Source of the DNA: JBEKTW01 sp049515655
GTDB lineage: Bacteria; Bacteroidota; Ignavibacteria; UBA10030; SZUA-254
DNA length: 64,000 nt
Assembly (NCBI GenBank): GCA_049515655.1
Contig: JBEKTW010000001.1
Coordinates: 186,001-250,000, forward strand
Direction of reading: 5' to 3'
Made by a program: the position numbers and the translations under genes. The notes under the pieces were generated by a model that was given only the letters and a program-made list of their open reading frames with translations, did no database searches and was not told the origin of the DNA. Below are positions 8,419 through 16,929 of this stretch, one piece after another; position 1 is the first letter of the stretch, and each line of letters starts with the position of its first letter.

Positions 8419-9291
8419 CTAGTTCTTCAAGAGGCGCGCTGCCCGTTTTGTGAAGGGACTCTCCGGGAAGTTTTTTTCAAGGACATCGAGATACTCACGC
8501 GCCCGGATTTCATTCAACGCTTGTAGATTCAATCTGGCGAGCAGATAGAGTTGTTCAGGGCGCTGCGCGCTCCCGGGATATTTGTCCAGCATACGTTCCA
8601 GTAGGTCGATGGCAGCGTGGACTTCGTTGAGCTCGGCATAGTTTCTTGCCATCGACATGTCGACATGTTCCGAAAGTTTCTGGTTTCTCCTGACGGTGTC
8701 CGTGTGGGCGGTTTCCCTGTAGTACATGTTGCTGGCCTCGTACAGGTTCAGTTGTCGAAAACTGTCGGCGGCAGCGATTCTCATGCCCACGTTGTCTGGT
8801 GTTTTCTCCAGTTCGGCGAGGAGGAAGTACACGCTGGAGAGGTCGGTTGGAAGAGTTTCCATTTTCTCCATCATCTCGGGAGCCCGGACAAAGCCTTCGA
8901 CCCGGAGAAAGATATTTCCGAGGAGGTCGATGAAGACGGTTGTGGGAAGGTAGCTCACTCTGTAGCGGACTGCTAACTTCTGGTTCCTGTCCTTGCGAAT
9001 CATATTGCTGCTCAAGCGCATCTGTTCGAAGTCGATCTTGACGCACACGAACCTCTTCGACATCTTGATGATAGCCGGCTGGTTCCACATTTCGCTATCC
9101 ATCGTGAAGCAATGTTCATCGGACGTCGATTCGAAGTAAATGAGAATGAGCTTGCCTTCGGTAAGAGCATCGACCTTTGCCTCGTCGAAGTTCTTCCGCC
9201 ATTGAACCTGCTGGGAGTGGGAAACGACGGGCAAAAAGAACACTACGGCGAGGATATAGGTCATCCGCTGCATAGACGAAAGATAGCACAT
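8419..9291 (-). CDS. Secreted thioredoxin-fold protein with degenerate active site and TPR-like tail
   Basis: 290 residues: a signal peptide (ending VVSHSQQ), a thioredoxin-like domain (about residues 30-150, with ILIYFESTSDEHCFTMDSEMW and the cis-Pro region YLPTTVFIDLLGN), then helical repeats with TPR character (LLERMLDKYPGSAQRPEQLY, YLDVLEKNFPESPFTKRAARL). The usual CxxC is replaced by DEHC, so only the second cysteine remains and disulfide exchange is unlikely. The start could also be M7 (9273) or M10 (9264); none has a good Shine-Dalgarno. It is separated from upstream nrdJ by a terminator, so it has its own promoter. Confidence 0.8.
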   Translation of the reverse strand: MCYLSSMQRMTYILAVVFFLPVVSHSQQVQWRKNFDEAKVDALTEGKLILIYFESTSDEHCFTMDSEMWNQPAIIKMSKRFVCVKIDFEQMRLSSNMIRKDRNQKLAVRYRVSYLPTTVFIDLLGNIFLRVEGFVRAPEMMEKMETLPTDLSSVYFLLAELEKTPDNVGMRIAAADSFRQLNLYEASNMYYRETAHTDTVRRNQKLSEHVDMSMARNYAELNEVHAAIDLLERMLDKYPGSAQRPEQLYLLARLNLQALNEIRAREYLDVLEKNFPESPFTKRAARLLKN

Positions 9292-9306
9292 TTGTGCTTG
9301 CGGGGC

Positions 9307-9343
9307 AAAAAAAACGACACGCTGTAGAGTACAACGTGTCGTT
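9307..9343 (-). terminator. Rho-independent terminator after nrdJ
   Basis: On the minus strand AACGACACG pairs with CGTGTCGTT around a 13-base loop and is followed by a run of eight T. It lies about 90 bases after the nrdJ stop. Confidence 0.85.
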
Positions 9344-9358
9344 TCCCTGGTATTGAAT

Positions 9359-9408
9359 CAGCAGGAAAGGACTGCGTCTTTGTGTCCTTTCCCCAAGGTC
9401 ACCTGCTG
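9359..9408 (-). other. Stem-loop in the nrdJ 3' untranslated region
   Basis: GGAAAGGAC (9364-9372) pairs perfectly with GTCCTTTCC (9384-9392), and the flanking CAGCAGG (9359-9365) pairs with CCTGCTG (9402-9408), giving a nested hairpin between the nrdJ stop and the terminator. It may protect the mRNA 3' end. No homologous motif is recognised. Confidence 0.5.
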
Positions 9409-9433
9409 CGGGTCGTTTTCTTGCTTCGCGATG

Positions 9434-12202
9434 CTACGAACATCCCGAGGTCTCCCCGCAGTTCACGCATTTGTAACAGCTTCCGCTGCGCACCATGATG
9501 CTTCCGCACGCGTGGCACGGGGGCGCGTCGGACTGCGCCTGAGACACTTCGCGCTCACCTTTTTCACTCACCGTGTCGGAGCGAATGGAGGAGTGAACCT
9601 TCGCGACGTGGGCCGATTCCACCGTCGGCACAGCGCTGCCGTTACCGTTGTCTATGTTCGTCGGCTGCTCTTCGGGGGGCAGAAATTTCTTCCCCAGCCA
9701 TCGGAAGATATAATCGCAGATGGATTTTGCGATCGGTATGTCCTTGTTCCCCGTGAACCCGCTCGGTTCAAAACGCATATGTGAAAACTTCTCGACGAGA
9801 ACGCGCAGCGGAACGCCGTACTGCAGTGCCATCGAAACGGCTGTTGCGAATGCATCCATCAATCCGGAAATGGTCGAGCCTTCTTTTGACATCGTGATGA
9901 AGATCTCTCCGGGCGTTCCGTCTTCATACAATCCGACGGTGATGTAGCCTTCATGATTGGCGATCGACAATTTGTGCGTTATAGCCTGTCGTTCATCCGG
10001 AAGCCGGCGGCGCACGGCGCGCTGTTTTCCCGTACCGGAGGGCTGGTCGAGACTCGTACTCAGTGGTTGCGTTCGCTTACAACCATCCCGGTAAATGGCA
10101 ATTGCCTTCAGACCGAGTCGCCAGGCCTCGACGTACGTGTTGCCGATGTCTTCGGGTGTCACCTCCGAGGGCATATTGACGGTTTTTGAGATCGCCCCGG
10201 AAAGGAACGGCTGGGTGGCCGCCATCATTTTCACGTGTCCCATATAATGAATGGTGCGCTCGCCCTTTGCCGGTTTAAACGCGCAATCGAATATGGGGAG
10301 GTGTTCCGCTTTCATATGCGGGGCACCCTCAATGGTATCGTTCTTATCGATATAGGCCACGATGTGCTCGACTTGCTCGTCGATGTAGCCGAGTTTCTTG
10401 AGGGCCGAGGGCACAGTGTTGTTCACGATTTTCATTAAACCGCCGCCGACGAGTTTCTTGTATTTGACCAGCGCTATGTCCGGCTCGACGCCGGTGGTGT
10501 CGCAATCCATCATGAAGCCGATCGTTCCTGTCGGGGCAAGAACCGTGGCTTGTGAATTGCGGAAGCCGTATTCCCGGCCGATCGCATATGCGTCGTCCCA
10601 CACCTTGCGGGCAGCGGTCAGCAGGTCTCCCGGAACATATCGATCCTTGACTTCATCTGCCGCCAGGCCGTGCATCTTCATCACCCGGAGCATCGGCTCG
10701 CGATTCTTTGCAAAACCATTGAACGGTCCGAGCTCTTTTGAAATAACAGCCGATTGCTTGTACGCCTGTCCGCACATCAGGGCTGTGACTGCCGATGCGT
10801 ATGCGCGTCCTTCATCGCTGTCGTACGGCAGGCCGCGTGCCATGAGCAGGGCGCCAAGGTTTGCGTATCCTAATCCGAGGGGTCGATAATCGTGACTGTT
10901 CTGCGCGATCTTCGGCGTCGGATAGCTTGCGTTGTCGACTTCGAACTCCTGCGCCGTAATAGTAATCGTGACCGCATGGCAGAATGCTTCGGTGTTAAAC
11001 TCGCCGTCCTCAGTCCGGAATTTCATCAGATTGAGTGACGCCAGATTGCATGCCGTGTCGTCGAGGAACATGTATTCGCTGCAGGGATTCGACGCGTTGA
11101 TGGGAGCCGAATTCGGGCAGGTGTGCCAGTTGTTGATGGTTGTGTGAAACTGCATGCCGGGATCGCCACAGACCCATGCAGCCTCCGCCATTTCCTTCAT
11201 GAGGTCACGCGCCCGGTACGTATCCATTGGCTGGCCGCCGATGATCGATCTGGTCGTCCAGCTCTTGTCCTCGACACTCGCACGCATAAACTCGTCGGTC
11301 ACGCGAACTGAGTGATTCGCATTTTGATAAAACACCGAATCGTACGCGCCGCCGGGAACGTTGAATCCGCCATCGTAGCCCGCGTCAATCAGAGACCACG
11401 CCTTTTTCTCTTCGTCGGCTTTGCACTTGATGAAATCGAGAATGTCAGGATGGTCGGAATTAAGGATGACCATCTTTGCCGCACGACGTGTCTTGCCGCC
11501 TGATTTGATGACGCCGGCAAATGCATCATAACCTCTCATGAACGACACGGGGCCCGAAGCAGTCCCGCCGCCCGATAGTCCTTCCCGGGACGACCGGAGT
11601 GCGGAGAGGTTCGACCCAGTTCCGGAGCCCCACTTGAAAAGTTTTCCCTCGGTCTTCGCGAGCTCCAGGATGGAATCCATCGTATCCTGTACGGAGTTGA
11701 TGAAGCAGGCAGAGCACTGGGGTTTCTCTTCGATGCCGCAATTGAACCATACGGGACTGTTGAACGACATGTACTGGTTGACGAGCAAGAAGGTGAGCTC
11801 TGCATAGAAGGTCTCGGCATCTTCTTCTGAAGTGAAGTAGCCGCCGCTCTGCCCCCATCCCGTCATAGTGCGGGCGACGCGCTCAACGATTTCCTTCACA
11901 CTGTATTCCCGATCCGGCGACCCAAGTGGGCCGTGGAAGTATTTTGAGGCGACGACGTTGGTCGCCGTTATCGACCACGATTTCGGAACCTCGACATCCT
12001 TCTGTTCAAAAATCGTTTCGCCCTTTTCGTTGCTGATAACCGCGGTGCGAAGCTCCCATTCGATTTCGTCGAACGGATGCGTACCCGGTTTTGTGAACAA
12101 CCTCTTGAACGATAGTCCTTTTGTCCGCCTGCCGGTCTCCGTTTGCTTCGAAGCCACGACGACGTTTCCCTCAGCGCCTGGACTTGTTTCTGGACTTGCC
12201 AT
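9434..12202 (-). CDS. nrdJ: Class II (adenosylcobalamin-dependent) ribonucleoside-diphosphate reductase
   Basis: NrdJ makes deoxyribonucleotides in an oxygen-independent way using adenosylcobalamin. The 922 residues include WFNCGIEEKPQCSACFINSV, the NxCxE active-site motif as SNPCSEYMFLDD, the dinucleotide/phosphate region PTGTIGFMMDCDTTGVEPD, and a C-terminal TSCPD-type domain ending in a zinc-ribbon-like CHACG...CYKCVNCGETSGCS that carries the reducing cysteines. The start has AGGAG about ten bases upstream. A strong promoter at 12384-12414 implies a leader of about 175 nt. No class I (nrdAB) or class III genes are present in the window. The organism must take up or make B12. Confidence 0.96.
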   Translation of the reverse strand: MASPETSPGAEGNVVVASKQTETGRRTKGLSFKRLFTKPGTHPFDEIEWELRTAVISNEKGETIFEQKDVEVPKSWSITATNVVASKYFHGPLGSPDREYSVKEIVERVARTMTGWGQSGGYFTSEEDAETFYAELTFLLVNQYMSFNSPVWFNCGIEEKPQCSACFINSVQDTMDSILELAKTEGKLFKWGSGTGSNLSALRSSREGLSGGGTASGPVSFMRGYDAFAGVIKSGGKTRRAAKMVILNSDHPDILDFIKCKADEEKKAWSLIDAGYDGGFNVPGGAYDSVFYQNANHSVRVTDEFMRASVEDKSWTTRSIIGGQPMDTYRARDLMKEMAEAAWVCGDPGMQFHTTINNWHTCPNSAPINASNPCSEYMFLDDTACNLASLNLMKFRTEDGEFNTEAFCHAVTITITAQEFEVDNASYPTPKIAQNSHDYRPLGLGYANLGALLMARGLPYDSDEGRAYASAVTALMCGQAYKQSAVISKELGPFNGFAKNREPMLRVMKMHGLAADEVKDRYVPGDLLTAARKVWDDAYAIGREYGFRNSQATVLAPTGTIGFMMDCDTTGVEPDIALVKYKKLVGGGLMKIVNNTVPSALKKLGYIDEQVEHIVAYIDKNDTIEGAPHMKAEHLPIFDCAFKPAKGERTIHYMGHVKMMAATQPFLSGAISKTVNMPSEVTPEDIGNTYVEAWRLGLKAIAIYRDGCKRTQPLSTSLDQPSGTGKQRAVRRRLPDERQAITHKLSIANHEGYITVGLYEDGTPGEIFITMSKEGSTISGLMDAFATAVSMALQYGVPLRVLVEKFSHMRFEPSGFTGNKDIPIAKSICDYIFRWLGKKFLPPEEQPTNIDNGNGSAVPTVESAHVAKVHSSIRSDTVSEKGEREVSQAQSDAPPCHACGSIMVRSGSCYKCVNCGETSGCS

Positions 12203-12383
12203 TAATTATGCTCTCCTATTGCAGACTGGTTTGTAAACTCGTTTGGATTAGTTCCCGTAATGAACCGGGCCGTGTGGGCGGAGCGACCGGCCAGCAAATT
12301 AACACGAATTTCATAGTGCTGTTCCGTCTCCAGTTGCAAAGGCCGCAGTCTCCAAAAGCCCCTTGTCCCCGTCATTAGTGCAA

Positions 12384-12414
12384 CAAATATATTGAGTTGT
12401 GGACAAGAAGTCAA
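12384..12414 (-). promoter_or_regulatory. nrdJ promoter (TTGACT-17-TATATTTG)
   Basis: On the minus strand TTGACT (12409-12414) is followed by a 17-base spacer and TATATTTG (12384-12391), a full match to the Bacteroidota TAnnTTTG -10 element. It lies in the 426-bp gap between nrdJ and the divergent acyl-CoA ligase. The roughly 175-nt leader from here to nrdJ is long, but I do not see the GCCACTG box of a cobalamin riboswitch. Confidence 0.75.
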
Positions 12415-12566
12415 GTGAAAAATGAAAAAAATTTTCTGAGCGATGGATAATTCAGCACAATGTTACTGTGTAACCTCAAAAGCGACAACGAATTTACAGG
12501 TTTGACAACGTTCAAGCACGAACAAGAATTCACCGCACGGAAAACCGGCACATGATGAGTGTGCTC

Positions 12567-12596
12567 TTGCTTTTCATTCTAAAGGAAGTTAATTTG
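12567..12596 (+). promoter_or_regulatory. Candidate promoter of the acyl-CoA ligase gene
   Basis: TTGCTT (12567-12572), a 16-base spacer and TTAATTTG (12589-12596; seven of eight positions of TAnnTTTG) lie about 33 bases before the start codon. The rest of the gap 12415-12566 shows nothing else that I recognise. Confidence 0.4.
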
Positions 12597-12628
12597 CACC
12601 CAATTCAACGATACTTTCAATAAGAAGA

Positions 12629-14449
12629 ATGATGGGACTAGCCGCTGAGTTTTCTACAATCACCGAGATGTTCGATAACGTCACGAAGACTTTTGCAGGC
12701 GCACAGCGCCCGGCGCTCAGGTACAAGAAGGGGAACAAGTATGTAGGAGTTTCCTACACCGCGTTACGAAAGAGTGTGGAAACTCTCGCCCGCGGGCTGT
12801 CGGTGCTCGGCGTGAAGCGGGGCGATCACGTTGCACTGATATCAGAAAATCGGCCTGAGTGGATAGTCTCCGACATGGCAATGCTGTCGCTGGGAGCTGT
12901 CAACGTTCCCCTCTATACAATCCTCAGTCCCAAGCAGATAGAGTTCATTCTCGATGATGCCCAGGTGAGATTCGTCATCGTCTCAAATCAGCTCCAGCTC
13001 AATAAGGTGACGGCTGTTTCCCGGCGCGTGAGATCGCTGAAGAAAATAATCGTGATGAATGACCAGGAGGAAAGCGAAACGGAAGGGGTGCTCACCTACG
13101 CAAAGCTGATGAACCTCGGGAACAAAGCCGGCACGGAACATCGCGAAGCGGTCGAACGGGAGCGAAGGCGGAATACGTCAGATGACCTTCTCACAATCAT
13201 TTATACTTCTGGAACGACCGGTAACCCCAAGGGCGTCATGTTGACGCACAAGAACCTGGTGAGCAACATCTATGCTTCGGCGGCGTGCATTCCCATTACA
13301 GCCAAGAGTGTCCTCTTGTCGTTCCTTCCGTTCTGCCACTCCTTTGAGCGCATGGCAGGGTACTACACTGCCATGTCGTGTGGAGCTACGATTGCATTTG
13401 CCGAGAGCATCGAAACCGTCCCTCAGAACCTCCTGGAAGTCCGTCCAACGTTCGTTACGGCAGTTCCACGATTCTTCGAGCGCATGCACACGCGACTTCA
13501 GAAGCAGGTGGCCTCTCAGCCCGCGCCTCAAAGACGTATTTTCGAATGGGCGGTAGGCATCGGCAAGGAATATGTTCAGGCGAGAAAACAAAAATCGTTC
13601 TCATCGACGTTGAGGCTGAAACGCGGGCTGGCCGAACTTCTCGTTTTTCGCAAGATCAAGAGTCGGCTCGGTGGCAGGATTGAGTACTTTGTTTCGGGCG
13701 GCGCTGCGCTGTCCCGAGAGCTGGGTGAATTTTTTGAAGCGCTCGGGATCCTCGTCATCGAAGGATATGGATTGACGGAATCGTCCCCGGTGATCAGCTG
13801 CAATCGCGTTGACAATTACCGGTACGGAACCGTCGGTTTTCCCATCCCGGGTGTTGATGTGAAAATCGGAGCGGACGGGGAGATTCTGGTTCGCGGTCCG
13901 AATGTGATGAAGGGATACTGGAACAATCCGCAGGCAACGGCGGAAGCAATCGGTGTCGGAGGGTGGTTGCACACCGGAGACATCGGTCACTTCGACAATG
14001 ACGGATTCCTGGTCATCACCGACCGCAAGAAGCACATTTTTGTAAGCTCGGGCGGAAAAAACATCGCGCCGCAACCCATTGAGAGTCTGTTCCTCCAGAG
14101 CGAGTACATCGACCAGATTGTGCTCATCGGCGACAGGCGCATGTTCTGCAGCGCTCTTGTCGTTCCGCACTTCGACGTAATACGGGAATACGCCTCCCGG
14201 CATGACATCCCCCGTTCGTCCAACGAAGAACTCGTCCGATCCGACGAAATCCACGGGCTTATTCAGGAGGAAATAAATCGATTCCAGAAGGACCTGGCGC
14301 AGTTCGAGCGGGTTCGAAAATTCACCCTGCTCAGTCAACCGCTGACGATTGATAACGGTGAGGTTACACCAACTCTCAAGATCCGAAGGGGAATTGTGGA
14401 GGAAAAATTCCGTCAACAGATTGAAAAGATGTACGAACAGGTAACGTGA
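12629..14449 (+). CDS. Long-chain acyl-CoA synthetase (AMP-binding, FadD/FACS type)
   Basis: It activates fatty acids to acyl-CoA through an acyl-adenylate, in the cytoplasm or at the membrane. In its 606 residues the P-loop-like AMP-binding motif YTSGTTGNPKGVMLTHKN begins at residue 192. The family motifs FVSGGAALSRELGEFFEALG, EGYGLTESSPV and GWLHTGDIGHFDNDGFLVITDRKK follow in the expected order, and the C-terminal catalytic lysine region is TPTLKIRRGIVEEKF. Length agrees with bacterial FACS proteins of the VLACS/LC-FACS group. It is divergent from nrdJ and monocistronic as far as can be seen. Confidence 0.93.
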   Translation: MMGLAAEFSTITEMFDNVTKTFAGAQRPALRYKKGNKYVGVSYTALRKSVETLARGLSVLGVKRGDHVALISENRPEWIVSDMAMLSLGAVNVPLYTILSPKQIEFILDDAQVRFVIVSNQLQLNKVTAVSRRVRSLKKIIVMNDQEESETEGVLTYAKLMNLGNKAGTEHREAVERERRRNTSDDLLTIIYTSGTTGNPKGVMLTHKNLVSNIYASAACIPITAKSVLLSFLPFCHSFERMAGYYTAMSCGATIAFAESIETVPQNLLEVRPTFVTAVPRFFERMHTRLQKQVASQPAPQRRIFEWAVGIGKEYVQARKQKSFSSTLRLKRGLAELLVFRKIKSRLGGRIEYFVSGGAALSRELGEFFEALGILVIEGYGLTESSPVISCNRVDNYRYGTVGFPIPGVDVKIGADGEILVRGPNVMKGYWNNPQATAEAIGVGGWLHTGDIGHFDNDGFLVITDRKKHIFVSSGGKNIAPQPIESLFLQSEYIDQIVLIGDRRMFCSALVVPHFDVIREYASRHDIPRSSNEELVRSDEIHGLIQEEINRFQKDLAQFERVRKFTLLSQPLTIDNGEVTPTLKIRRGIVEEKFRQQIEKMYEQVT

Positions 14450-14512
14450 GACTCCTCTCGTTCCTCCTCATGTATTATTGTCCAATCCGGTAGTCTTCGG
14501 CGGTCAATATCT

Positions 14513-14542
14513 TTGATTCCTCGTTCAATGTTCACATATTTG
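14513..14542 (+). promoter_or_regulatory. Candidate promoter of the DedA gene
   Basis: TTGATT (14513-14518), a 16-base spacer and CATATTTG (14535-14542), which matches TAnnTTTG at seven of eight positions, lie 38 bases before the GTG start. Confidence 0.4.
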
Positions 14543-14579
14543 TCCCTTCAGAAGCCTTGTCACAAAACAATGGAAACCG

Positions 14580-15206
14580 GTGATTACAAATCTTATTGAA
14601 ATCGTTGGTCGTTGGATCATTGATGTCATTTCTAACCTTGGATACCCCGGGATTATCGTCTGCATGGCGATTGAAAGCGCGTGCGTTCCGCTGCCGAGTG
14701 AGATTATCATGCCGTTTTCCGGCTATCTGGTCGTTGCCGGCAGATTCAATCTGTGGTGGACGGGCATTGCCGGAGCGGTCGGTTGTGTCGTCGGTTCGGT
14801 GATCGCGTACGCAGCCGGTGTGTACGGCGGCAGGCCCTTTATCGAAAAGTACGGGAAGTACATCCTCGTTTCCCACCACGACCTTGAACTGGCCGACCGT
14901 TGGTTTTCCAGATATGGGGATTGGGCAATTTTCTTTTCCAGGCTTCTTCCCATCGTTCGAACCTTCATTTCTCTTCCGGCCGGAATCGCGCGGATGCACT
15001 TCTGGCGGTTCGTGCTGTACACATTCCTCGGTTCGCTCCCGTGGTGTCTTCTGCTTTCCTGGATTGGACTCAAACTGGGGGAAAACTGGGGCACGTTACG
15101 GGGTTATTTTCATCAGGCGGACATTGTCATCGGCATCTTTATTGTCATTGGAGGGGCGTGGTGGGTGTACCGCCATGTCAAGGGACTTCGAAACGGAAAT
15201 TCATAA
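14580..15206 (+). CDS. DedA-family membrane protein
   Basis: 208 residues with about five to six hydrophobic segments. DedA/SNARE-associated hallmarks are visible: NLGYPGIIVCMAIESACVPLPSEI near the N-terminus, the glycine-rich G-x-x-x-G helix AGAVGCVVGSVIAYAAGVYGG, and FFSRLLPIVRTFISLPAGIARM, the conserved F-x-R-x-x-P-x-x-R-x-x-x-x-x-x-A-G signature. Members are undecaprenyl-phosphate or phospholipid flippases in the inner membrane. The start is a GTG with GGA about six bases upstream. Confidence 0.92.
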   Translation: MITNLIEIVGRWIIDVISNLGYPGIIVCMAIESACVPLPSEIIMPFSGYLVVAGRFNLWWTGIAGAVGCVVGSVIAYAAGVYGGRPFIEKYGKYILVSHHDLELADRWFSRYGDWAIFFSRLLPIVRTFISLPAGIARMHFWRFVLYTFLGSLPWCLLLSWIGLKLGENWGTLRGYFHQADIVIGIFIVIGGAWWVYRHVKGLRNGNS

Positions 15207-15251
15207 ATCCGGTCCCCCGGATCGTGAAGAAATCCTCTTGATTCTTGAAAC

Positions 15252-16025
15252 ATGAAAGACGTGGCCATACGCGATGTCAGTCTCGCGCGAGCGCTTTCCA
15301 AACTCGGGTATTGCTCGCGGACTCAGGCGGTTAAACTGATTGAAGCCGGACGAGTTGCCGTCAACGGCCGGATCGTTTCCAGCCCGTCGTTGCGATGCTC
15401 ATTACGCACGGATACAATTGAGGTCAATGGGAAAAGAAGTCAGAGCAAAAAGCCAATCTACATCATCATGAACAAGCCGGAAGGGGTCGTGACGACCCGG
15501 TCCGACGAGCGGGGGAGAAAAACCGTGTACGATATCCTCGGCGATGTCGGTCAATGGGTGTTTCCGGTCGGCCGGCTCGACAAGGAAACGTCGGGATTGC
15601 TACTCTTCACCAACGATCATCGGCTCGGGGAACGATTGACGAACCCCCGCTCCAACGTTCCCAAATCGTATCGGGTCATACTTGATAAACCATTCTCTCC
15701 TCGACATAGAGAGATCTTCGAGAAAGGCATGACCCTGGATGGGGAGCATCTGCGTCCGGCGGAAGTCTCGCAATCCCCGGGACTGCAAAAAGGAGCCGGT
15801 GGCCATGGGATGGAATTGACAATCTTCGAAGGCAAAAACCGCCAGGTCCGGCGCATGTGCGAAGCGCTCGGCTACAAGGTTCTCTGTCTGACCCGAACGA
15901 AGATCGGCCGTTATGAGCTGACGGGTTTGAAACCGGGTGACTGGAGGAGACTCACACCTCATGAGGTTGAACTTCTGGCGGGGGACGCTGGAGATGGAGC
16001 ATCGCGCAACCGGCGTCTCAGATGA
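15252..16025 (+). CDS. RsuA/RluB/E/F-family rRNA pseudouridine synthase
   Basis: It isomerises a uridine in ribosomal RNA. An N-terminal S4 RNA-binding domain (ARALSKLGYCSRTQAVKLIEAGRVAVNG) precedes the catalytic domain, whose motif PVGRLDKETSGLLLFTND contains the essential Asp in GRLD. The sequence IYIIMNKPEGVVTT and the C-terminal GKNRQVRRMCEALGYKV also fit the family. It is one of two paralogues in the window; the other, at 32887, is in the scpAB operon and is closer to RluB. The target uridine cannot be decided. The C-terminal 20 residues are disordered and basic. Confidence 0.92.
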   Translation: MKDVAIRDVSLARALSKLGYCSRTQAVKLIEAGRVAVNGRIVSSPSLRCSLRTDTIEVNGKRSQSKKPIYIIMNKPEGVVTTRSDERGRKTVYDILGDVGQWVFPVGRLDKETSGLLLFTNDHRLGERLTNPRSNVPKSYRVILDKPFSPRHREIFEKGMTLDGEHLRPAEVSQSPGLQKGAGGHGMELTIFEGKNRQVRRMCEALGYKVLCLTRTKIGRYELTGLKPGDWRRLTPHEVELLAGDAGDGASRNRRLR

Positions 16026-16046
16026 ATTCGAAGCTCATCGGCCCCG

Positions 16047-16097
16047 GTATGTCAACTGGTTCTCACACTGGCGGAGCGGCGGGAGCGGCTGATGAGG
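16047..16097 (+). repeat. Repeat block left of the toxin-antitoxin unit
   Basis: Two partial repeats overlap here. Bases 16047-16074 match 18456-18483 at 25 of 28 positions. Bases 16069-16097 (TGGCGGAGCGGCGGG...) match 16930-16957 with one gap, at about 25 of 29 positions. Together they place related sequence on both sides of the toxin-antitoxin genes and again near 18.5 kb. Confidence 0.65.
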
Positions 16098-16106
16098 CAG
16101 TGCAAC
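16093..16106 (+). repeat. Left 14-bp inverted repeat bracketing the toxin-antitoxin unit
   Basis: TGAGGCAGTGCAAC is the exact reverse complement of GTTGCACTGCCTCA at 16782-16795. It ends one base before the toxin stop codon (minus strand). Confidence 0.7.
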
Positions 16107-16107
16107 T

Positions 16108-16434
16108 TCATCGCAGTAATCGTTCTTGGAGTACCGTCTGTACGTCTCGTCTCCCATCTAAGATGCAATGAACGTAAACTGAAGTCGATTCGATTGAGTA
16201 AATAACTCGGTAAGGTTTGTAATGCAGCTCTCGAAATTCGGTTACTCCAATTTCAAAGAGTTCCGGAGGAATATTGCTGCGCAGAGGTAATGTTTTGAGT
16301 TTGTAACACGTTCGTCGTAGTGCAGAATAGAGTTTGTCTGCACGTTCGACTGAATCATTCAAGGCTACGTAACCGTATATGTCAAAAAGATCATCTTCAG
16401 CCTCGATGTCAACTACAACGTTATACTCTTTCAT
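16108..16434 (-). CDS. RelE/ParE-superfamily toxin
   Basis: The start at 16434 (MKEYNVVVDI) is chosen; an upstream in-frame ATG at 16479 would bury it deep inside the antitoxin gene. The 108-residue product has the RelE/ParE pattern: AEDDLFDIYGYVALNDSVERADKLY (two N-terminal helices), then FRELHYKPYRVIYSIESTSVYVHCILDGRRD, with the strand-turn R-Y-R-V-I-Y signature of the family. ParE members poison gyrase and RelE members cut mRNA on the ribosome; which applies is not clear. It overlaps the antitoxin by 14 bases and lies downstream of it, the usual order for Phd/ParE pairs. Confidence 0.88.
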   Translation of the reverse strand: MKEYNVVVDIEAEDDLFDIYGYVALNDSVERADKLYSALRRTCYKLKTLPLRSNIPPELFEIGVTEFRELHYKPYRVIYSIESTSVYVHCILDGRRDVQTVLQERLLR

Positions 16435-16711
16435 CTTTAAATGCTCTGATCCGTTTCTCCAAGCTCGTGAAAGTGTCATCCAATGTTTTCACCTTCCCGC
16501 GTTTAATATTTTGCTTGCTGCGGGTCAAGATTTTCAACAACGCAAGGGTCTCCAACATACGCTCATAAGACCGTATGTCTTGAACGACGACCTTTGCCTC
16601 CCCATTACGGGTAATGACCAGAGCTTGCCGGGTATTTGTAATATCCCGGATTAGTTCTGACGCGTGAGCTTTCAGATAGCTGATTGGTTTAACAGCAGTG
16701 CTTAGTTTCAT
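16421..16711 (-). CDS. Phd/YefM-family antitoxin
   Basis: 96 residues. The N-terminal Phd DNA-binding fold is recognisable as VKPISYLKAHASELIRDITN followed by RQALVITRNGEAKVVVQDIRSYERM. The basic C-terminal tail is expected to wrap the toxin. AAGGG lies eight bases upstream of the ATG. A 15-bp palindrome overlaps its promoter, as expected for autoregulation by the toxin-antitoxin complex. Confidence 0.9.
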   Translation of the reverse strand: MKLSTAVKPISYLKAHASELIRDITNTRQALVITRNGEAKVVVQDIRSYERMLETLALLKILTRSKQNIKRGKVKTLDDTFTSLEKRIRAFKDERV

Positions 16712-16729
16712 GATCGTTTCCCTTATATC

Positions 16730-16744
16730 GACTATAATATAGTC
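16730..16744. promoter_or_regulatory. Operator palindrome of the toxin-antitoxin operon
   Basis: GACTATA-A-TATAGTC is a perfect 7-bp dyad with a single central base. It covers the -10 box (16736-16741) and lies 19 bases before the antitoxin start, where bound antitoxin would block transcription. Confidence 0.7.
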
Positions 16745-16764
16745 TTTATTTTAGTCATGCACAA
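16736..16764 (-). promoter_or_regulatory. Toxin-antitoxin promoter (TTGTGC-17-TATATT)
   Basis: On the minus strand TTGTGC (16759-16764), a 17-base spacer and TATATT (16736-16741). The -10 lies inside the operator dyad. Confidence 0.6.
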
Positions 16765-16781
16765 GTGCGGTGTGATGCAAT

Positions 16782-16795
16782 GTTGCACTGCCTCA
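16782..16795 (-). repeat. Right 14-bp inverted repeat bracketing the toxin-antitoxin unit
   Basis: GTTGCACTGCCTCA is the exact reverse complement of 16093-16106. Together the two copies enclose the toxin, antitoxin, operator and promoter in about 700 bp. Confidence 0.7.
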
Positions 16796-16929
16796 CGGAG
16801 AGGAGCTTCCGCCTTCGTCAGAAGAATGACTTCGGCGGACAGGTCGGCGCCATCACGCGAAAGGCGTGACTTGTCCCGGAGGGATTCCTTTCGGAACCTG
16901 CTTGCCATCTTTCCCGTCCGCCATCTTCT

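Noticed and set aside
12203..12383. Cobalamin riboswitch in the nrdJ leader
   Set aside because: The expected GCCACTG box and paired conserved motifs are not visible, so I did not annotate it, although the leader length fits.
12383..12400. NrdR-box-like dyad ACAA...TTGT before nrdJ
   Set aside because: It matches the ACACwATATATwGTGT consensus poorly, has no second box at the usual spacing and is explained by the TATATTTG promoter element.
16093..16106. Integron attC-like core (GTGCAAC / GTTGCAC)
   Set aside because: The sequence does not match the RYYYAAC/GTTRRRY core rule and no integrase is nearby; simple inverted repeats fit better.
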